Shown piece after piece: positions 33,299-42,645 of a DNA stretch of 64,000 bases. Numbering within the stretch: the stretch's first letter is position 1; each line of letters opens with the position of its first letter. The translations under genes were made by a program, and so were the position numbers. Location of the stretch: NCBI RefSeq assembly GCF_003977755.1, contig NZ_RQWN01000002.1:372001-436000 (forward strand), given 5' to 3'. A model generated the notes under the pieces. The model saw only the letters and a program-made list of their open reading frames with translations. It did no database searches and was not told where the DNA came from. Origin of the DNA: Haloterrigena salifodinae. GTDB taxonomy: Archaea; Halobacteriota; Halobacteria; Halobacteriales; Natrialbaceae.

Positions 33299-34591
33299 TC
33301 AGTCCATCGACGGCTGTGCGGCGCTCCCCTCCTTTCGTTCCGCTTTGATGCTCTCGATGTCGAAGCGCAGGAGCGCCATGCAGCCGAGGCCGACGAGGAG
33401 CGTGGCGGCGACGATATAGAACGACAGCGAGTAGCTCCCGGTCTGCTCGACGATCTTGGAGACGAGCGTCGGTCCGGCGACGCCGGCGAGCGCCCACGCG
33501 GTGAGCGAGTAGCCGTGAATCGCGCCGAGTTCCTTCGTTCCGAACAGGTCGCCTAGATACGCGGGGAGGCAGGCGAAGCCGCCGCCGTAGCAGGTGACGA
33601 TGGCGAACATGAACGCGGCAAAGACCCAGACGTTGGAGATGTTCGGCATCAGCGCGAACGCCACGATCTGAACGGCGAAGAACGTCGCGTAGGTCGTCGT
33701 CCGCCCGAGGTAGTCCGAGACGCTCGCCCAGCCGATGCGGCCGGCACCGTTGAACACGCCGATGACGCCGACGATGGAGGCGGCCAGCGCGGCCGACGCG
33801 CCGGTGATCTCCTGGGTCATGTTCGAGGCGACCGACAGGAGCATGATCCCGGCGGAGATATTGATGAACAGCGCCGTCCAGACGAGCCAGAAACGCTTGG
33901 TCTTGATCGCTTCGTTGGCCGTGAGCTGTGCCAGGTCGCTCGAGACGGTGACGCCCTTGCTGTTGGTGTCCTCGAGTTCGTCGGGATCCATCCCCTCGGG
34001 AACCCAGTTAGCGGGAGGTTTAGCGAGGTAGTTCGCACCGAGGGCCATCGCGAGGAAGTAGCCCGTCCCGAGGACGTAGAAGTTCATCGGGATGGAAAGG
34101 GACGTCATCAGCTCCTGTGCGACCGGGCCGGTGATGAGCGCACCGGCACCGAAGCCCATGACCGCCATCCCGGTGGCCATGCCGCGGCGATCCGGGAACC
34201 ACTCGACGAGCGTCGAGACGGGGGAAATGTAGCCGAGACCGAGTCCGGCACCGCCGAGGACGCCGTAGGTCGCGAGGAAGCCGACGTAACTCCCGGCCTG
34301 AATCGCGACGCCGGCGAGGATCGTCCCCCCGCCGAACAACACCGCCGCGGTGAGTCCGGATAGCCGCGGACCGTACTTCTCGACGTATTTGCCGAGGAAC
34401 GCCGCCGAGATACCGAGGACGAAGATGGCGACGGTAAAGGCGAAGGTAACGTCGGAGATGCTCCACCCGTGGAGTTCCTGGAGTGGATTCTGATAGACAC
34501 TGTACGCGTATATCGAACCGATCGACAGGTGGATCGCGACGGCGGAGAGCGCGATCACCCATCGATTCTTCTCTGTGTCTGCCCCTGACAT
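33299..34591 (-). CDS. OFA-family MFS transporter (oxalate/formate antiporter-like)
   Basis: A 430-residue MFS protein with 12 predicted TM helices. The N-terminus RWVIALSAVAIHLSIGSIYAYSVY and the GLGLGYISPVSTLVEWFPDRRGMATG region are typical of the OxlT/OFA family; GGGFACLPAYLGDLFGTKELGAIHG is the second signature. Substrates in the family include oxalate, formate and other small carboxylates. Its position directly upstream of the formate dehydrogenase genes (169 bp gap), on the same strand, supports formate import. Its promoter lies in the AT-rich 34592-34720. Confidence 0.88.
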   Translation of the reverse strand: MSGADTEKNRWVIALSAVAIHLSIGSIYAYSVYQNPLQELHGWSISDVTFAFTVAIFVLGISAAFLGKYVEKYGPRLSGLTAAVLFGGGTILAGVAIQAGSYVGFLATYGVLGGAGLGLGYISPVSTLVEWFPDRRGMATGMAVMGFGAGALITGPVAQELMTSLSIPMNFYVLGTGYFLAMALGANYLAKPPANWVPEGMDPDELEDTNSKGVTVSSDLAQLTANEAIKTKRFWLVWTALFINISAGIMLLSVASNMTQEITGASAALAASIVGVIGVFNGAGRIGWASVSDYLGRTTTYATFFAVQIVAFALMPNISNVWVFAAFMFAIVTCYGGGFACLPAYLGDLFGTKELGAIHGYSLTAWALAGVAGPTLVSKIVEQTGSYSLSFYIVAATLLVGLGCMALLRFDIESIKAERKEGSAAQPSMD

Positions 34592-34624
34592 ACACTACCG
34601 TAATACGACGGGTCATTTTTAATA

Positions 34625-34634
34625 GTTTATAAAC
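34625..34634 (-). promoter_or_regulatory. TATA element in an AT-rich promoter of the OFA transporter
   Basis: The palindrome GTTTATAAAC lies about 34 nt before the MFS start codon within an unusually AT-rich stretch (34605-34730). The symmetry prevents assigning direction from the box alone. The nearest gene on the minus strand is the transporter. Confidence 0.45.
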
Positions 34635-34864
34635 GATTAGCCTAAAGGATTAGATTATCACAGATATACGCACCAATTAAACTATCTAGCATTCATCGTC
34701 GGAGAATTCTGTCTCTCGGTTTTCAATTACGGCCGGGTATCGGCCGTACCGAGCGACCGCGCGGAGCGGCCCGCGATACTCGCGTTCGCCGATCGGGCTG
34801 ACGCCGCTCGAGTCGCGGGCCGCGGACCGTTCCGATTTAGTCCCTCGAGAACGGCGTTCGTGAT

Positions 34865-35143
34865 ATGACGAACCCCCAGTTCGAGGAAGTCAAGACGGAA
34901 GCGGCCGCAGCGATCACGGGCGACGAGGCGGAGCTCCGTTCGGTGTACGCCGGGCTCGTCCACGAGGACGGGCGCCACGAGTACTACTTCGGCAACGACA
35001 CCGAGGAGGCGTCCGAACTCCGCGAGGCCGCGGCGATCCAGCTGGGGATGCTGACCCGCGTCCTCGCCGACCGCTCCGACAGCTCCGTCGACGAGATCGC
35101 GGAACTCGCCGCCGAGCGCGCCGAGGAAATGGAACTGCGGTGA
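34865..35143 (+). CDS. small conserved haloarchaeal protein of unknown function
   Basis: A 92-residue acidic protein beginning MTNPQFEEVKTEAAAAITGDEAEL, with VHEDGRHEYYFGNDTEEASELREAAAIQLGML and an amphipathic C-terminal helix DEIAELAAERAEEMEL. No domain is recognised and no signal or TM segment is seen. The start is supported by its own upstream AT-rich region and a good acidic codon profile. The reading VYAGLVHEDGRHEYYF looks like a small beta-sheet followed by helices. Confidence 0.55.
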   Translation: MTNPQFEEVKTEAAAAITGDEAELRSVYAGLVHEDGRHEYYFGNDTEEASELREAAAIQLGMLTRVLADRSDSSVDEIAELAAERAEEMELR

Positions 35144-35252
35144 GCCGACGCGGACAGCGTCGCGACGCCTCGACGTAACGATCGTGACACGGAGTAGACA
35201 CCGACGAAGGCGGTGATAACGCTTTTTCCGATCCGCGACGTTCCGTGTCGTA

Positions 35253-37055
35253 GTGACTCCCGATACGCCGGACCGTCTCCTCCGCGTCGATCTCTCGACG
35301 AGAACGGTCGAGAGCGTTCCCGTCCCGGAGGCGTGGCTCCGCCGGTACGTCGGCGGGAAGGGGCTGGGCGCCCGGTACCTCTACGAGGAACTCGAGGCCG
35401 GCGTCGATCCGCTCGGTCCGTCGAACGCCCTGCTCTTCATGCTCGGACCGCTCTCGGGACGCCTGCCCGGCGAGTCGCGGTACGCCGCCGTCACGAAGTC
35501 GCCGCTGACCGGCGGGTTCCTCGACTCCTACGCGGGCGGCTCGTTCCCGGACGCGCTCGTCGGCGCGCTCGGGCCCAACGCGGGGCTGCTCGTCACCGGC
35601 CAAGCGGACGAACCCGTCCGCGTCGTCATCGAGGACGGTGCGGCGACCGTCGAACCGACGGACGCGTGGGGTGAGGACACCGTCGAAACAGCGGCGGCTC
35701 ATCCCGACGCGTCGGTGGCCTGCATCGGCCCGGCGGGCGAACGGGAGGTCGCCTACGCGACGATCGCCTCCGACGAGGGCGACCATCACGCGGGCCGGGG
35801 CGGCGCCGGTGCCGTGATGGGATCGAAGCGCCTGAAGGCCGTCGTCGCAAGGGGCGAACCGCCCGACCTCGAGGACGAGCGACTGACGGCCCTGCGCGAG
35901 GCCGCCGCCGAGCGGTACCGCGACGACGAGACCGGCCGCTGGCTGCGAGCGAGTGAGACGGTCGAGAGCGTCGACTTCGCCAACGAGGTCGGCGCGCTCT
36001 CGACCCGCGGCTGGGCGGACGGCCGGTTCGAGGACGCCGACTCGATCGGCGTCGGCGCGGTCAGGGAGCGGGCGACCGGGCGGGAGAACGAGAGCGCAGA
36101 CGCCGACACCGACGACCCGGGCGGCTTCCGCGTCGAGACCGATGAGGGCGACTACGTCCCGCGCGGAGCCGCGTCGATGTCGCTGGGGGCCGGCCTCGGC
36201 ATCGACGAGTTCGACGCCGTCGCACAACTGGGCCAGACCTGCGACCGGCTCGGCGTGGACCTCATCAGCGCCGGCAGCGCCATCGCGTGGGCGGTCAAGG
36301 CCGCCGACGCGGCCCTGCTCGAGCGCTCGTTCGACTTCGGCGACCCCGACGGCGCCCGGCGGCTGCTCGAGGAGATCGCCACGCGGGAGACGCCGCTGGG
36401 CGACGCGCTCGCCGACGGGGTCGACGCGGCCGCCGAGCGGTTCGGCGGGGACGACCTCGTCCCGACCATCAAGGCGATGGAGCTGCCGGCGTACGATCCC
36501 CGCGGCGCACAGAGCATGGCGCTGGCATATGCGACCAGCGACCGGGGGGCCTGTCACCGACGAGCCCGGCCGATCGAGCGCGAGGTGTTCGACGGGGAGT
36601 GGAGCCCCGAACACACGGCCGAGACCGTCGTCGCCGAGCAGGACCGGCGGTCGATCCTGTGGTGTCTCATCGTCGACGACTTCGTCGGCGAAGCGTTCGA
36701 CGACCTCGGGGCGGCGTGGCTCGACGTCGTCGGGCTGGAGCCGCTGGGCGACCTCGCGACCGTCGGCGAGCGGGTCTGGAACCTGACGCGGCTGTTCAAC
36801 GTCCGAGAGGGCGTGACTCGGTCCGACGACGCGCTGCCGTCGCCGCTTCGAGAGCCCCTCGAGTCCGGACCCAACGCCGGGGAGGCCGTCGACCGCGAGC
36901 GGTTCGAGGCGACCCTCGACCGGTACTACCGGAAGCGCGGCTGGGGCCCCGACGGGCGACCGACTCGAGCGACCGTCGAGCGACTGGACCTCGCCGAAGC
37001 GGTCAACGACGACTCGCTGCTCGCGTCCTCAACGTCGTCCGTTCCCGAAGAGTGA
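35253..37055 (+). CDS. aldehyde ferredoxin oxidoreductase homologue lacking most cluster cysteines
   Basis: A 600-residue AOR-family protein starting at GTG. It has the tungstopterin N-terminal layout YVGGKGLGARYLYEEL, GPLSGRLPGESRYAAVTKSP, TGGFLDSYAGGSF and GRGGAGAVMGSKRLKA. A central CDRLGVDLISAGSAIAWA and ELPAYDPRGAQSMALAYATSDRGACH follow. In canonical AORs a CxxCxxxC motif before this centre binds the [4Fe-4S] cluster. That region here is an acidic insert (TGRENESADADTDD) without Cys; only the distal Cys (ILWCLI) remains. The enzyme may work without the cluster, or may no longer transfer electrons to ferredoxin. The GTG is preceded by a promoter-like AT-richer tract. Confidence 0.85.
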   Translation: MTPDTPDRLLRVDLSTRTVESVPVPEAWLRRYVGGKGLGARYLYEELEAGVDPLGPSNALLFMLGPLSGRLPGESRYAAVTKSPLTGGFLDSYAGGSFPDALVGALGPNAGLLVTGQADEPVRVVIEDGAATVEPTDAWGEDTVETAAAHPDASVACIGPAGEREVAYATIASDEGDHHAGRGGAGAVMGSKRLKAVVARGEPPDLEDERLTALREAAAERYRDDETGRWLRASETVESVDFANEVGALSTRGWADGRFEDADSIGVGAVRERATGRENESADADTDDPGGFRVETDEGDYVPRGAASMSLGAGLGIDEFDAVAQLGQTCDRLGVDLISAGSAIAWAVKAADAALLERSFDFGDPDGARRLLEEIATRETPLGDALADGVDAAAERFGGDDLVPTIKAMELPAYDPRGAQSMALAYATSDRGACHRRARPIEREVFDGEWSPEHTAETVVAEQDRRSILWCLIVDDFVGEAFDDLGAAWLDVVGLEPLGDLATVGERVWNLTRLFNVREGVTRSDDALPSPLREPLESGPNAGEAVDRERFEATLDRYYRKRGWGPDGRPTRATVERLDLAEAVNDDSLLASSTSSVPEE

Positions 37056-37191
37056 CGCGGACGGAGACGTCCGATCCCGAGCGACCGCGAACGGATGACC
37101 CCGTTCGTCGTCACCGACGTCGACCGCGACCCGCGATCGCCGACTCGACGCCAAGGGTAATCCTTACTTTCGGACCCGTCGTAGCGCCGCC

Positions 37192-37713
37192 GTGGACAGA
37201 ATTCTCCTCAGTACGCTCGCCTATCGCCCGCCCGAGGCGGTCTTTCCGTACGTGCGGTCGTTCACCGACTACCCGCGGTACACGGAACACCTCAAGGAGG
37301 TTCGCGTTCACGGCGACGGCGACGTCGGTTCGATCTACGACCTGAAACTGGCGTGGTGGAAGCTCAGCTACACCGCCAGCTCGGAGGTCGTCGCCATCGA
37401 CGCGCCGTCGTCGCTCGAGTGGCGGCTGGTCAACGACCTCGACGCCCGCGGGGAGTGGCGCGTCGAACCGGAGCCCGAATCGGCTCCCGACGGCGAGGAG
37501 ACTGCGAGTCGGATCTACTTCGAAGCGGTCTACGACCCGCACTCGGCCGACGAGAACACGCTCTCGCTCCCCCGGTTCGTCTCGCTGGACTGGGTCGTCA
37601 AGAAGGTCGAGCCGAAACTCCTCGGCGAGGCGCGAGAGGTCGTCAAACGGCTCGTCGCGGACATCGAGGGCCGACCCCGGGATGTCGAACTGATGGTTCA
37701 CGAGATGCCCTGA
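37192..37713 (+). CDS. SRPBCC (START/COQ10-like) protein
   Basis: A 173-residue protein starting at GTG with the Coq10/AtrR-like lipid-binding fold: PPEAVFPYVRSFTDYPRYTEHLKEVRVHGDG, then VGSIYDLKLAWWKLSYTAS and a long C-terminal helix EVVKRLVADIEG. Relatives bind hydrophobic ligands such as quinones or polyketides. It is in the same orientation as the AOR homologue but separated by 136 bp. No specific ligand can be assigned. Confidence 0.8.
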   Translation: MDRILLSTLAYRPPEAVFPYVRSFTDYPRYTEHLKEVRVHGDGDVGSIYDLKLAWWKLSYTASSEVVAIDAPSSLEWRLVNDLDARGEWRVEPEPESAPDGEETASRIYFEAVYDPHSADENTLSLPRFVSLDWVVKKVEPKLLGEAREVVKRLVADIEGRPRDVELMVHEMP

Positions 37714-37771
37714 TCGGCGAGGCAGCCGGGAGACGGTTTTCGGCCCGATAATTCGGTTTCGGCCCGGATTC

Positions 37772-39001
37772 TCACCGACGTCGGCCGACGTTCCGACGAC
37801 CGATGAGCACCAGGAACAGGACGAACGCGACGACCGTCGTGCACGCGAGCAGCGTCCACGCGTCGTCGTAGCCGCGAGCGTCGACGAGGTAGCCGAACGC
37901 CGGCGGCGCGACGAGCGCGCCCGAATTGAGCGCGAGTTGTCCGCCCGCCGTAGCGCTTCCGATCCCGTCGTTCGGCACGATCGAGCCGATACACGAGTAG
38001 TAGACGCCGGTGAAACCGAGGATGAACGCGCCGAGCAACGCGAACAGTCCCAGGACGACGAGCGGCGGTTCGACGAACGGGATCGCCGCGAAGAGGATCG
38101 CCGAGACGCCAGCCTGAATCGCCAGGAGCACCAGCGTCGAGCGCGTCAGCGATCCGAACCAGTTGTCGGCGATCCAGCCGAACCCGATGCGGCCGACGCT
38201 CCCGCTGGCCTGGGCGGCAGCGAGGGTCGCCCCGGCGAAGACCGAACTCGCGCCGACGACGTCGGTCACGTAGAGGAGCGTGTAGCCGACCGTGGTGAAC
38301 AGCCCGGCGCCGAGGAAGAACCCCGCGGCGACGAGCAGTACGTATTCGGGGTCCTCCACGTGCGTTCGGAGGGACGTCCCGGACTCGTCGGCGTCGTCGG
38401 TTCCGGCGTCGTAGCAGACGCGGAAGGCAACGGTAACGACGGCCGCGACCGCGCCGGCCCCGAGAAACGCGACTTCCCAGCCGACGCGACTGGCGCTGAG
38501 CGGCACCAGTAGCGAGCTGAGGCCGCTCCCGGCGGTCACGCCCATCTGTTTGATCCCCATCGAGACGTTGAGCCGCTCGGCGGGGATCGCGTTGAAGACG
38601 GCCTTGTTCGTTCCGGGGATCGCCGTCGCGTAGAAGGCTCCGAGGACGGCGACGGCGCCCAGCAGAAGGGGGTACGTCGAAGCGGCGGTTACGAGGACGG
38701 TCGTCGCGCCGAGGCCGGTCAGGCCGACGACCAGCACTCGAGCCTCGCCGTACCGATCGATGAGGCGGCCGACGGGCGCGACGCAGACCGTGTACCCGAG
38801 CATCAGCGCGGTCAACAGGAATCCGATCCGGGTCGTCGAAACGCCGAACTGCGCTCGAACGAACGGCGTGACCGCGTAGACGGCGTAGAAACAGCCGCTC
38901 GCGGCGATTTGCCAGACGAGGATGAGGGCGGTGTACCCCTTCCAGCTCCGCGGCTGCAGATCGAGGGCGGTGCCCGGCACGGACTCGGTCGGTCCGTTCA
39001 T
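37772..39001 (-). CDS. MFS transporter
   Basis: A 409-residue membrane protein with 12 predicted TM helices in the MFS pattern. It has RFGVSTTRIGFLLTALMLGYTVCVAPVGRLIDRYG (motif A-like loop with RxxDRxG) near residue 50 and a similar GRIGFGWIADN loop in the second half. The substrate is unknown; organic acid or cyanate-like uptake is common in this group. The ATG at 39001 gives MNGPTESVPG; a longer frame is a shadow. The region 39002-39292 upstream shows no gene. Confidence 0.85.
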   Translation of the reverse strand: MNGPTESVPGTALDLQPRSWKGYTALILVWQIAASGCFYAVYAVTPFVRAQFGVSTTRIGFLLTALMLGYTVCVAPVGRLIDRYGEARVLVVGLTGLGATTVLVTAASTYPLLLGAVAVLGAFYATAIPGTNKAVFNAIPAERLNVSMGIKQMGVTAGSGLSSLLVPLSASRVGWEVAFLGAGAVAAVVTVAFRVCYDAGTDDADESGTSLRTHVEDPEYVLLVAAGFFLGAGLFTTVGYTLLYVTDVVGASSVFAGATLAAAQASGSVGRIGFGWIADNWFGSLTRSTLVLLAIQAGVSAILFAAIPFVEPPLVVLGLFALLGAFILGFTGVYYSCIGSIVPNDGIGSATAGGQLALNSGALVAPPAFGYLVDARGYDDAWTLLACTTVVAFVLFLVLIGRRNVGRRR

Positions 39002-39292
39002 CGTCGCGTCTCGGCCTCCGTCCGTTCGGCGTCGTCATTTCGGGCGGGGCGGATACGCGGCGCTCTTCGCTCGAGCGCCGCGTTCGATCCGCGGTCGTTG
39101 CTCCTGCAGTGTCGTCGCGCCGACTCGACGGACGTCGATTGCTTCGTGTCGGTCATCGATCGTGACGGGGAGTTCGCGTAGCTCGTCGGTCTCGAGGCTC
39201 GGTCGGCTGCGTAAGCGATTCGCACCCGGTTCCACCGAATCCGGTCGCAAGAGCGTCCAACGACGGACGCCTCTCTCGCGGCGCGGTCGGAC

Positions 39293-40900
39293 TCACCACA
39301 GCGTGTGTGGCCAGACGAAGGTAAACAGGAACCAGATGAGGCCGGTCAGAACCGCTGTCATGATGGCGTTCAGGATGAGTCCCGTTCGCAGCATGTGGCG
39401 CTGCTCGACGTAGCCGCTCCCGAACACGATGGCGTTCGGCGGCGTCGCGACCGGAAGCGCGAACGCGAAGCTCGCGGCGATCGTGCCGGCCACGGCGAGG
39501 AACAGCGACGTCGAGAAGTCGGTGAGGCCGAGAGTCGCCGAGAAGACGCTCCCGAGGCTGATTAGGATGGGAACGATGATGCTCGTCGTCGCGGCGTTCG
39601 ACGTCATTTCGGTCAGGAAGATGACCAGCAGGACGACCACGCCGATGATGAGGACGATGGGCGATCCGACGAGTCCGCCGAAGACCGTCTCGGCGATCCA
39701 CTTCGTCGCGCCGGTGTCTGCAAGGGCGTTGGCCAGCGAGATGCCGCCGCCGAACAGCAGCAGCGTCCCCCAGTCGATATCGACCAGTTCGTCCCACTCC
39801 ATCGTGTCGGCCAGCACGAGCGCGGGCACCGCGGCGACGCCGACCACCACGTAGTACAGCAGCCCCTGGTGGCCGTCGACGCCGAAGACCGTCGCTCCCT
39901 CGCCGCCGAACAGCGACGTCATCCAAACGCTCGAGAGGTGTGGCTCGAAGAACTCACCGAGACCGCCGATCATCCAGAGGCCGGCCGTCGCGGCGAAGAT
40001 CGCGGCGACTCGCTTGCCGCGCGTACTGAGTTTACCCTCCGCAGCGAGTTGTTCCCTGGCGTTCGCTCGGGCCTCGGTGACATCCGGAACCTCCGGCGGG
40101 TAGAGGATGTAGGTGAGGAGGAACCAGACCAGCGGCAGCGTCACGACGACGATCGGGAACCCGACGAGGAACCAGTCGGCGAAGCCGACTTCGTAGTCCA
40201 GGACGGCGTTCAGTTGGCCGACGAGGATCGCGTTCGGTGGCGTGCCGATGATAGTGCCGACGCCGCCGACGCTCGCCGCGTAGGCGGTCCCCAGTAACAT
40301 CGAAATCTGGATATTCGTGAACTCGACCGGCGTCGATTCGACGGCCCCGCCGTCGGCGGCCGTTTCGGTCGGCTGGTCGTCGGGGACCGGATCGTCGACC
40401 GAGGCGAGATCGTCGCGATCGAGCACCTGCGTGAGGACGCCGACCGCGATCGGCGTCATCATCGCCGTCGTCGCGGTGTTCGAGACCCACATCGACAACG
40501 TGGCGGTCACGACCATGATCGCGAGGATCAACCGCCGCGGCGAACTCCCCATCTTGGCGATGGTGTACAGCGCGATCCGCCGGTCGATGTTGTACTTCTG
40601 GATCGCGTTCGCGAGCATGAAGCCCGCCAGAAACAGAAAGATGATGTGATCGGCGAACCCCGATAGCGCGACGTCCATGTCGTCGTAGACGCCGGTGCCG
40701 GTCAGCAACAGCGGGATCGTCAACGCGGTAACCGCCAGCGGGAAGGTGCCCGTCACCCAGAGGAAGCCCGCGAAGAACATCGTCGCGAGCGCATACTGGC
40801 CCGCCATCGAGAGGCCGGTCGGAGATGGTGCGGCCGCGATGGCGATCGTTCCGACAACTGCGATGAGGAATTTGACGATCCGCTTGTTAGACTGGCTCAT
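39293..40900 (-). CDS. SLC13/DASS-type anion transporter
   Basis: A 535-residue secondary transporter for dicarboxylates, sulfate or phosphate, coupled to sodium. Family signatures are visible: MWVSNTATTAMMTPIAVGVL and a matching SNAATTSIIVPI in the second half (the paired anion-site motifs), VGGVGTIIGTPPNAILVGQL and ATPPNAIVFGSGYV. About 12 TM segments. The start is set at ATG 40900 (MSQSNKRIVKF); an upstream ATG at 40915 is less likely. An AT-rich promoter region lies at 40910-40960. Confidence 0.9.
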   Translation of the reverse strand: MSQSNKRIVKFLIAVVGTIAIAAAPSPTGLSMAGQYALATMFFAGFLWVTGTFPLAVTALTIPLLLTGTGVYDDMDVALSGFADHIIFLFLAGFMLANAIQKYNIDRRIALYTIAKMGSSPRRLILAIMVVTATLSMWVSNTATTAMMTPIAVGVLTQVLDRDDLASVDDPVPDDQPTETAADGGAVESTPVEFTNIQISMLLGTAYAASVGGVGTIIGTPPNAILVGQLNAVLDYEVGFADWFLVGFPIVVVTLPLVWFLLTYILYPPEVPDVTEARANAREQLAAEGKLSTRGKRVAAIFAATAGLWMIGGLGEFFEPHLSSVWMTSLFGGEGATVFGVDGHQGLLYYVVVGVAAVPALVLADTMEWDELVDIDWGTLLLFGGGISLANALADTGATKWIAETVFGGLVGSPIVLIIGVVVLLVIFLTEMTSNAATTSIIVPILISLGSVFSATLGLTDFSTSLFLAVAGTIAASFAFALPVATPPNAIVFGSGYVEQRHMLRTGLILNAIMTAVLTGLIWFLFTFVWPHTLW

Positions 40901-40994
40901 TCGACCGTGTATCATTGATACAGTCGATCATTATCATTATCGTCCTTAAATCTTGTCATGGGCTCACATCCTGCGAAGCGCCGCTGAACGGCCG

Positions 40995-41246
40995 CTAAAA
41001 GTGACGAACGATCGCGCGGATCTGGTCTTCGGTGAGCTCCTCGCTGTAGAGTTCGAGGAGCGTTTGCCGGCGGGATCGGGAGAGTGACCGATTTCCGTTC
41101 TCGAGCATCGAGATGTGGGCCTGCATGAGCTCGGGAACCTCCCGCTCGACCGCCCGCTGCTCGTAGCCGGCCGCCACTCGAAGCAACCGCCAGCCGAGGG
41201 GCGAGATCCGGTCCAGATCCAGATCCGGAACGTCAGAAGATGTCAT
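40995..41246 (-). CDS. small XRE-type helix-turn-helix protein
   Basis: An 83-residue protein with an XRE-like HTH: LGWRLLRVAAGYEQRAVEREVPELMQAHISMLENGNRSLSRSRRQTLLELYS. The segment QAHISMLENGNRSLS matches the recognition helix pattern (xxxISxxExGxRxxS). It is small, without a ligand domain, and perhaps regulates a neighbour. The M42 peptidase gene downstream on the map lies on the same strand, 153 bp away. Confidence 0.7.
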   Translation of the reverse strand: MTSSDVPDLDLDRISPLGWRLLRVAAGYEQRAVEREVPELMQAHISMLENGNRSLSRSRRQTLLELYSEELTEDQIRAIVRHF

Positions 41247-41399
41247 ACGTAGTCGGTGCGGTGAATGTCAAAAGGCTTTGTTGAAATCGTTCGGCCGACG
41301 GCACTGTCTTTTCGCCCGATACGGTCGGGCCGAAACAGGACGATCGGCAGCGATCGACGATGGTCGACGACGATCGCTCGAAACCTCCCCGGGTCGGTC

Positions 41400-42467
41400 T
41401 CAGAGGGTGTAGTCCTCCTCGCCGTCCTCGCTCGAGAGGAACGCCTCGAGGAGATCGATCGTCGCCGCGACATCGTCGACGTGGGCAGCCTCGGTCGGCG
41501 TGTGGAGGTATCGCGTCGGAATCGAGATCGCACCGACGGGTTTGGCGCCGTTGGAAAGCTGGAAGCCGGCCGTGTCGGTGCCGCCGGCGGGGAGGATCTC
41601 GCGCTGGTAGTCGATTTCCGCCTCGTCGGCGACCGACTGGAGCCGCTTGTGGACCTTCGGGTTCGTGATGACGCTCCCGTCCTTGAGCTTGATCGCCGCG
41701 CCGTCGCCGAGTTCGGTGACGCGATCGCCGGCGTCGAAGCCGGGGATGTCGTTGGCGACGGTGACGTCGAGTGCGAGCGCCAGATCGGGGTCGACGTCGA
41801 CGCCCAGCGCGCGGGCGCCCCGCAGGCCGACCTCCTCCTGGACGGTCGCACAGAAGTGGATCGTCACGTCGGGATCCTCGAGCCGGCTGGCCGCCTCGAG
41901 CATCGCGAACAGGCAGATCCGGTCGTCGAGCGCCTTGCCGGTGACCGTCTCGCCGACGCGCTCGGTCGTCTGGTCCATCGTCACGAGGTCGCCGGGCGAG
42001 ACCCGCTCCTCGAGGTCCTCGTAGGGGAGGCCGACGTCCACGACGACGTCCTCGACCTCGGGAGTCTTCTCGCGGTCCTCGTCGCTCAAGGTGTGTGGCG
42101 GCGGCGAGCCGATGACCCCCGGCAGATCGCCGTCGTCGGTATGGATCGTCACGCGCTGGGCCTTGAGGATGCGCGCGTCCCAGCCGCCCAGCGCGTCGAG
42201 TTCGACGAAGCCGAAGCCGTCCTCGCTGCCCTTCAGATGGCGGACCATGAAGCCGATTTCGTCCATGTGCGCGGCGACTGCGACGGAGTAGTCGGAGTCG
42301 CCCTCGAGCGTCCCCACGACGTTCCCCATCGCGTCGGTTCGGATCCGGTCGACGTTCTCCTCGAACGCGTCGACGACGAGATCACGAACGCGGTCCTCGT
42401 AGCCGGGGACGCCACTCGTCTCGGTCAGTTCCGTGAGAAACTCGAAATCGAACGGGGCGGATGCCAT
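41400..42467 (-). CDS. M42-family zinc aminopeptidase
   Basis: A 355-residue cytoplasmic peptidase of the TET/glutamyl-aminopeptidase type, which trims peptides. Metal and catalytic residues are intact: His67 and Asp69 in AAHMDEIGF, Asp182 in KALDDR, Glu211-Glu212 in QEEVGLRGA, Asp234 in ALDVT, and the final His in RYLHTPTEAAH. Homology begins at MASAPFDFEFL, so the ATG 42467 is preferred over a longer frame. A TATA-like GGTTTATAGTC lies about 27 nt upstream on the minus strand. It fits downstream use of the peptides imported by the window's ABC transporter. Confidence 0.93.
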   Translation of the reverse strand: MASAPFDFEFLTELTETSGVPGYEDRVRDLVVDAFEENVDRIRTDAMGNVVGTLEGDSDYSVAVAAHMDEIGFMVRHLKGSEDGFGFVELDALGGWDARILKAQRVTIHTDDGDLPGVIGSPPPHTLSDEDREKTPEVEDVVVDVGLPYEDLEERVSPGDLVTMDQTTERVGETVTGKALDDRICLFAMLEAASRLEDPDVTIHFCATVQEEVGLRGARALGVDVDPDLALALDVTVANDIPGFDAGDRVTELGDGAAIKLKDGSVITNPKVHKRLQSVADEAEIDYQREILPAGGTDTAGFQLSNGAKPVGAISIPTRYLHTPTEAAHVDDVAATIDLLEAFLSSEDGEEDYTL

Positions 42468-42645
42468 GACCGATCTTGTGATGGGTTCGACTATAAACCC
42501 GCGGATGGCGAGCCCTCGGCGAGTTCGGCGGGCGAATCCGTCGGACGGCTCGCTCGCGGGCCACGCGCGTGAATCGCTCGCGGCGGCTGGGGGTTTCCAT
42601 ATTAACCGCGGGGTATTAACGCGGTGGTCCGCTAGACGTGTGTAT

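Noticed and set aside
36941..37191. A coupled operon of the AOR homologue and the SRPBCC protein
   Set aside because: A 136-bp gap with AT-richer DNA (CTTACTTTCG before the GTG) suggests a separate promoter for the second gene.
39002..39292. Small open frames upstream of the MFS gene
   Set aside because: Basic Arg/Ser-rich products on both strands, no start signals and no motif; treated as non-coding.
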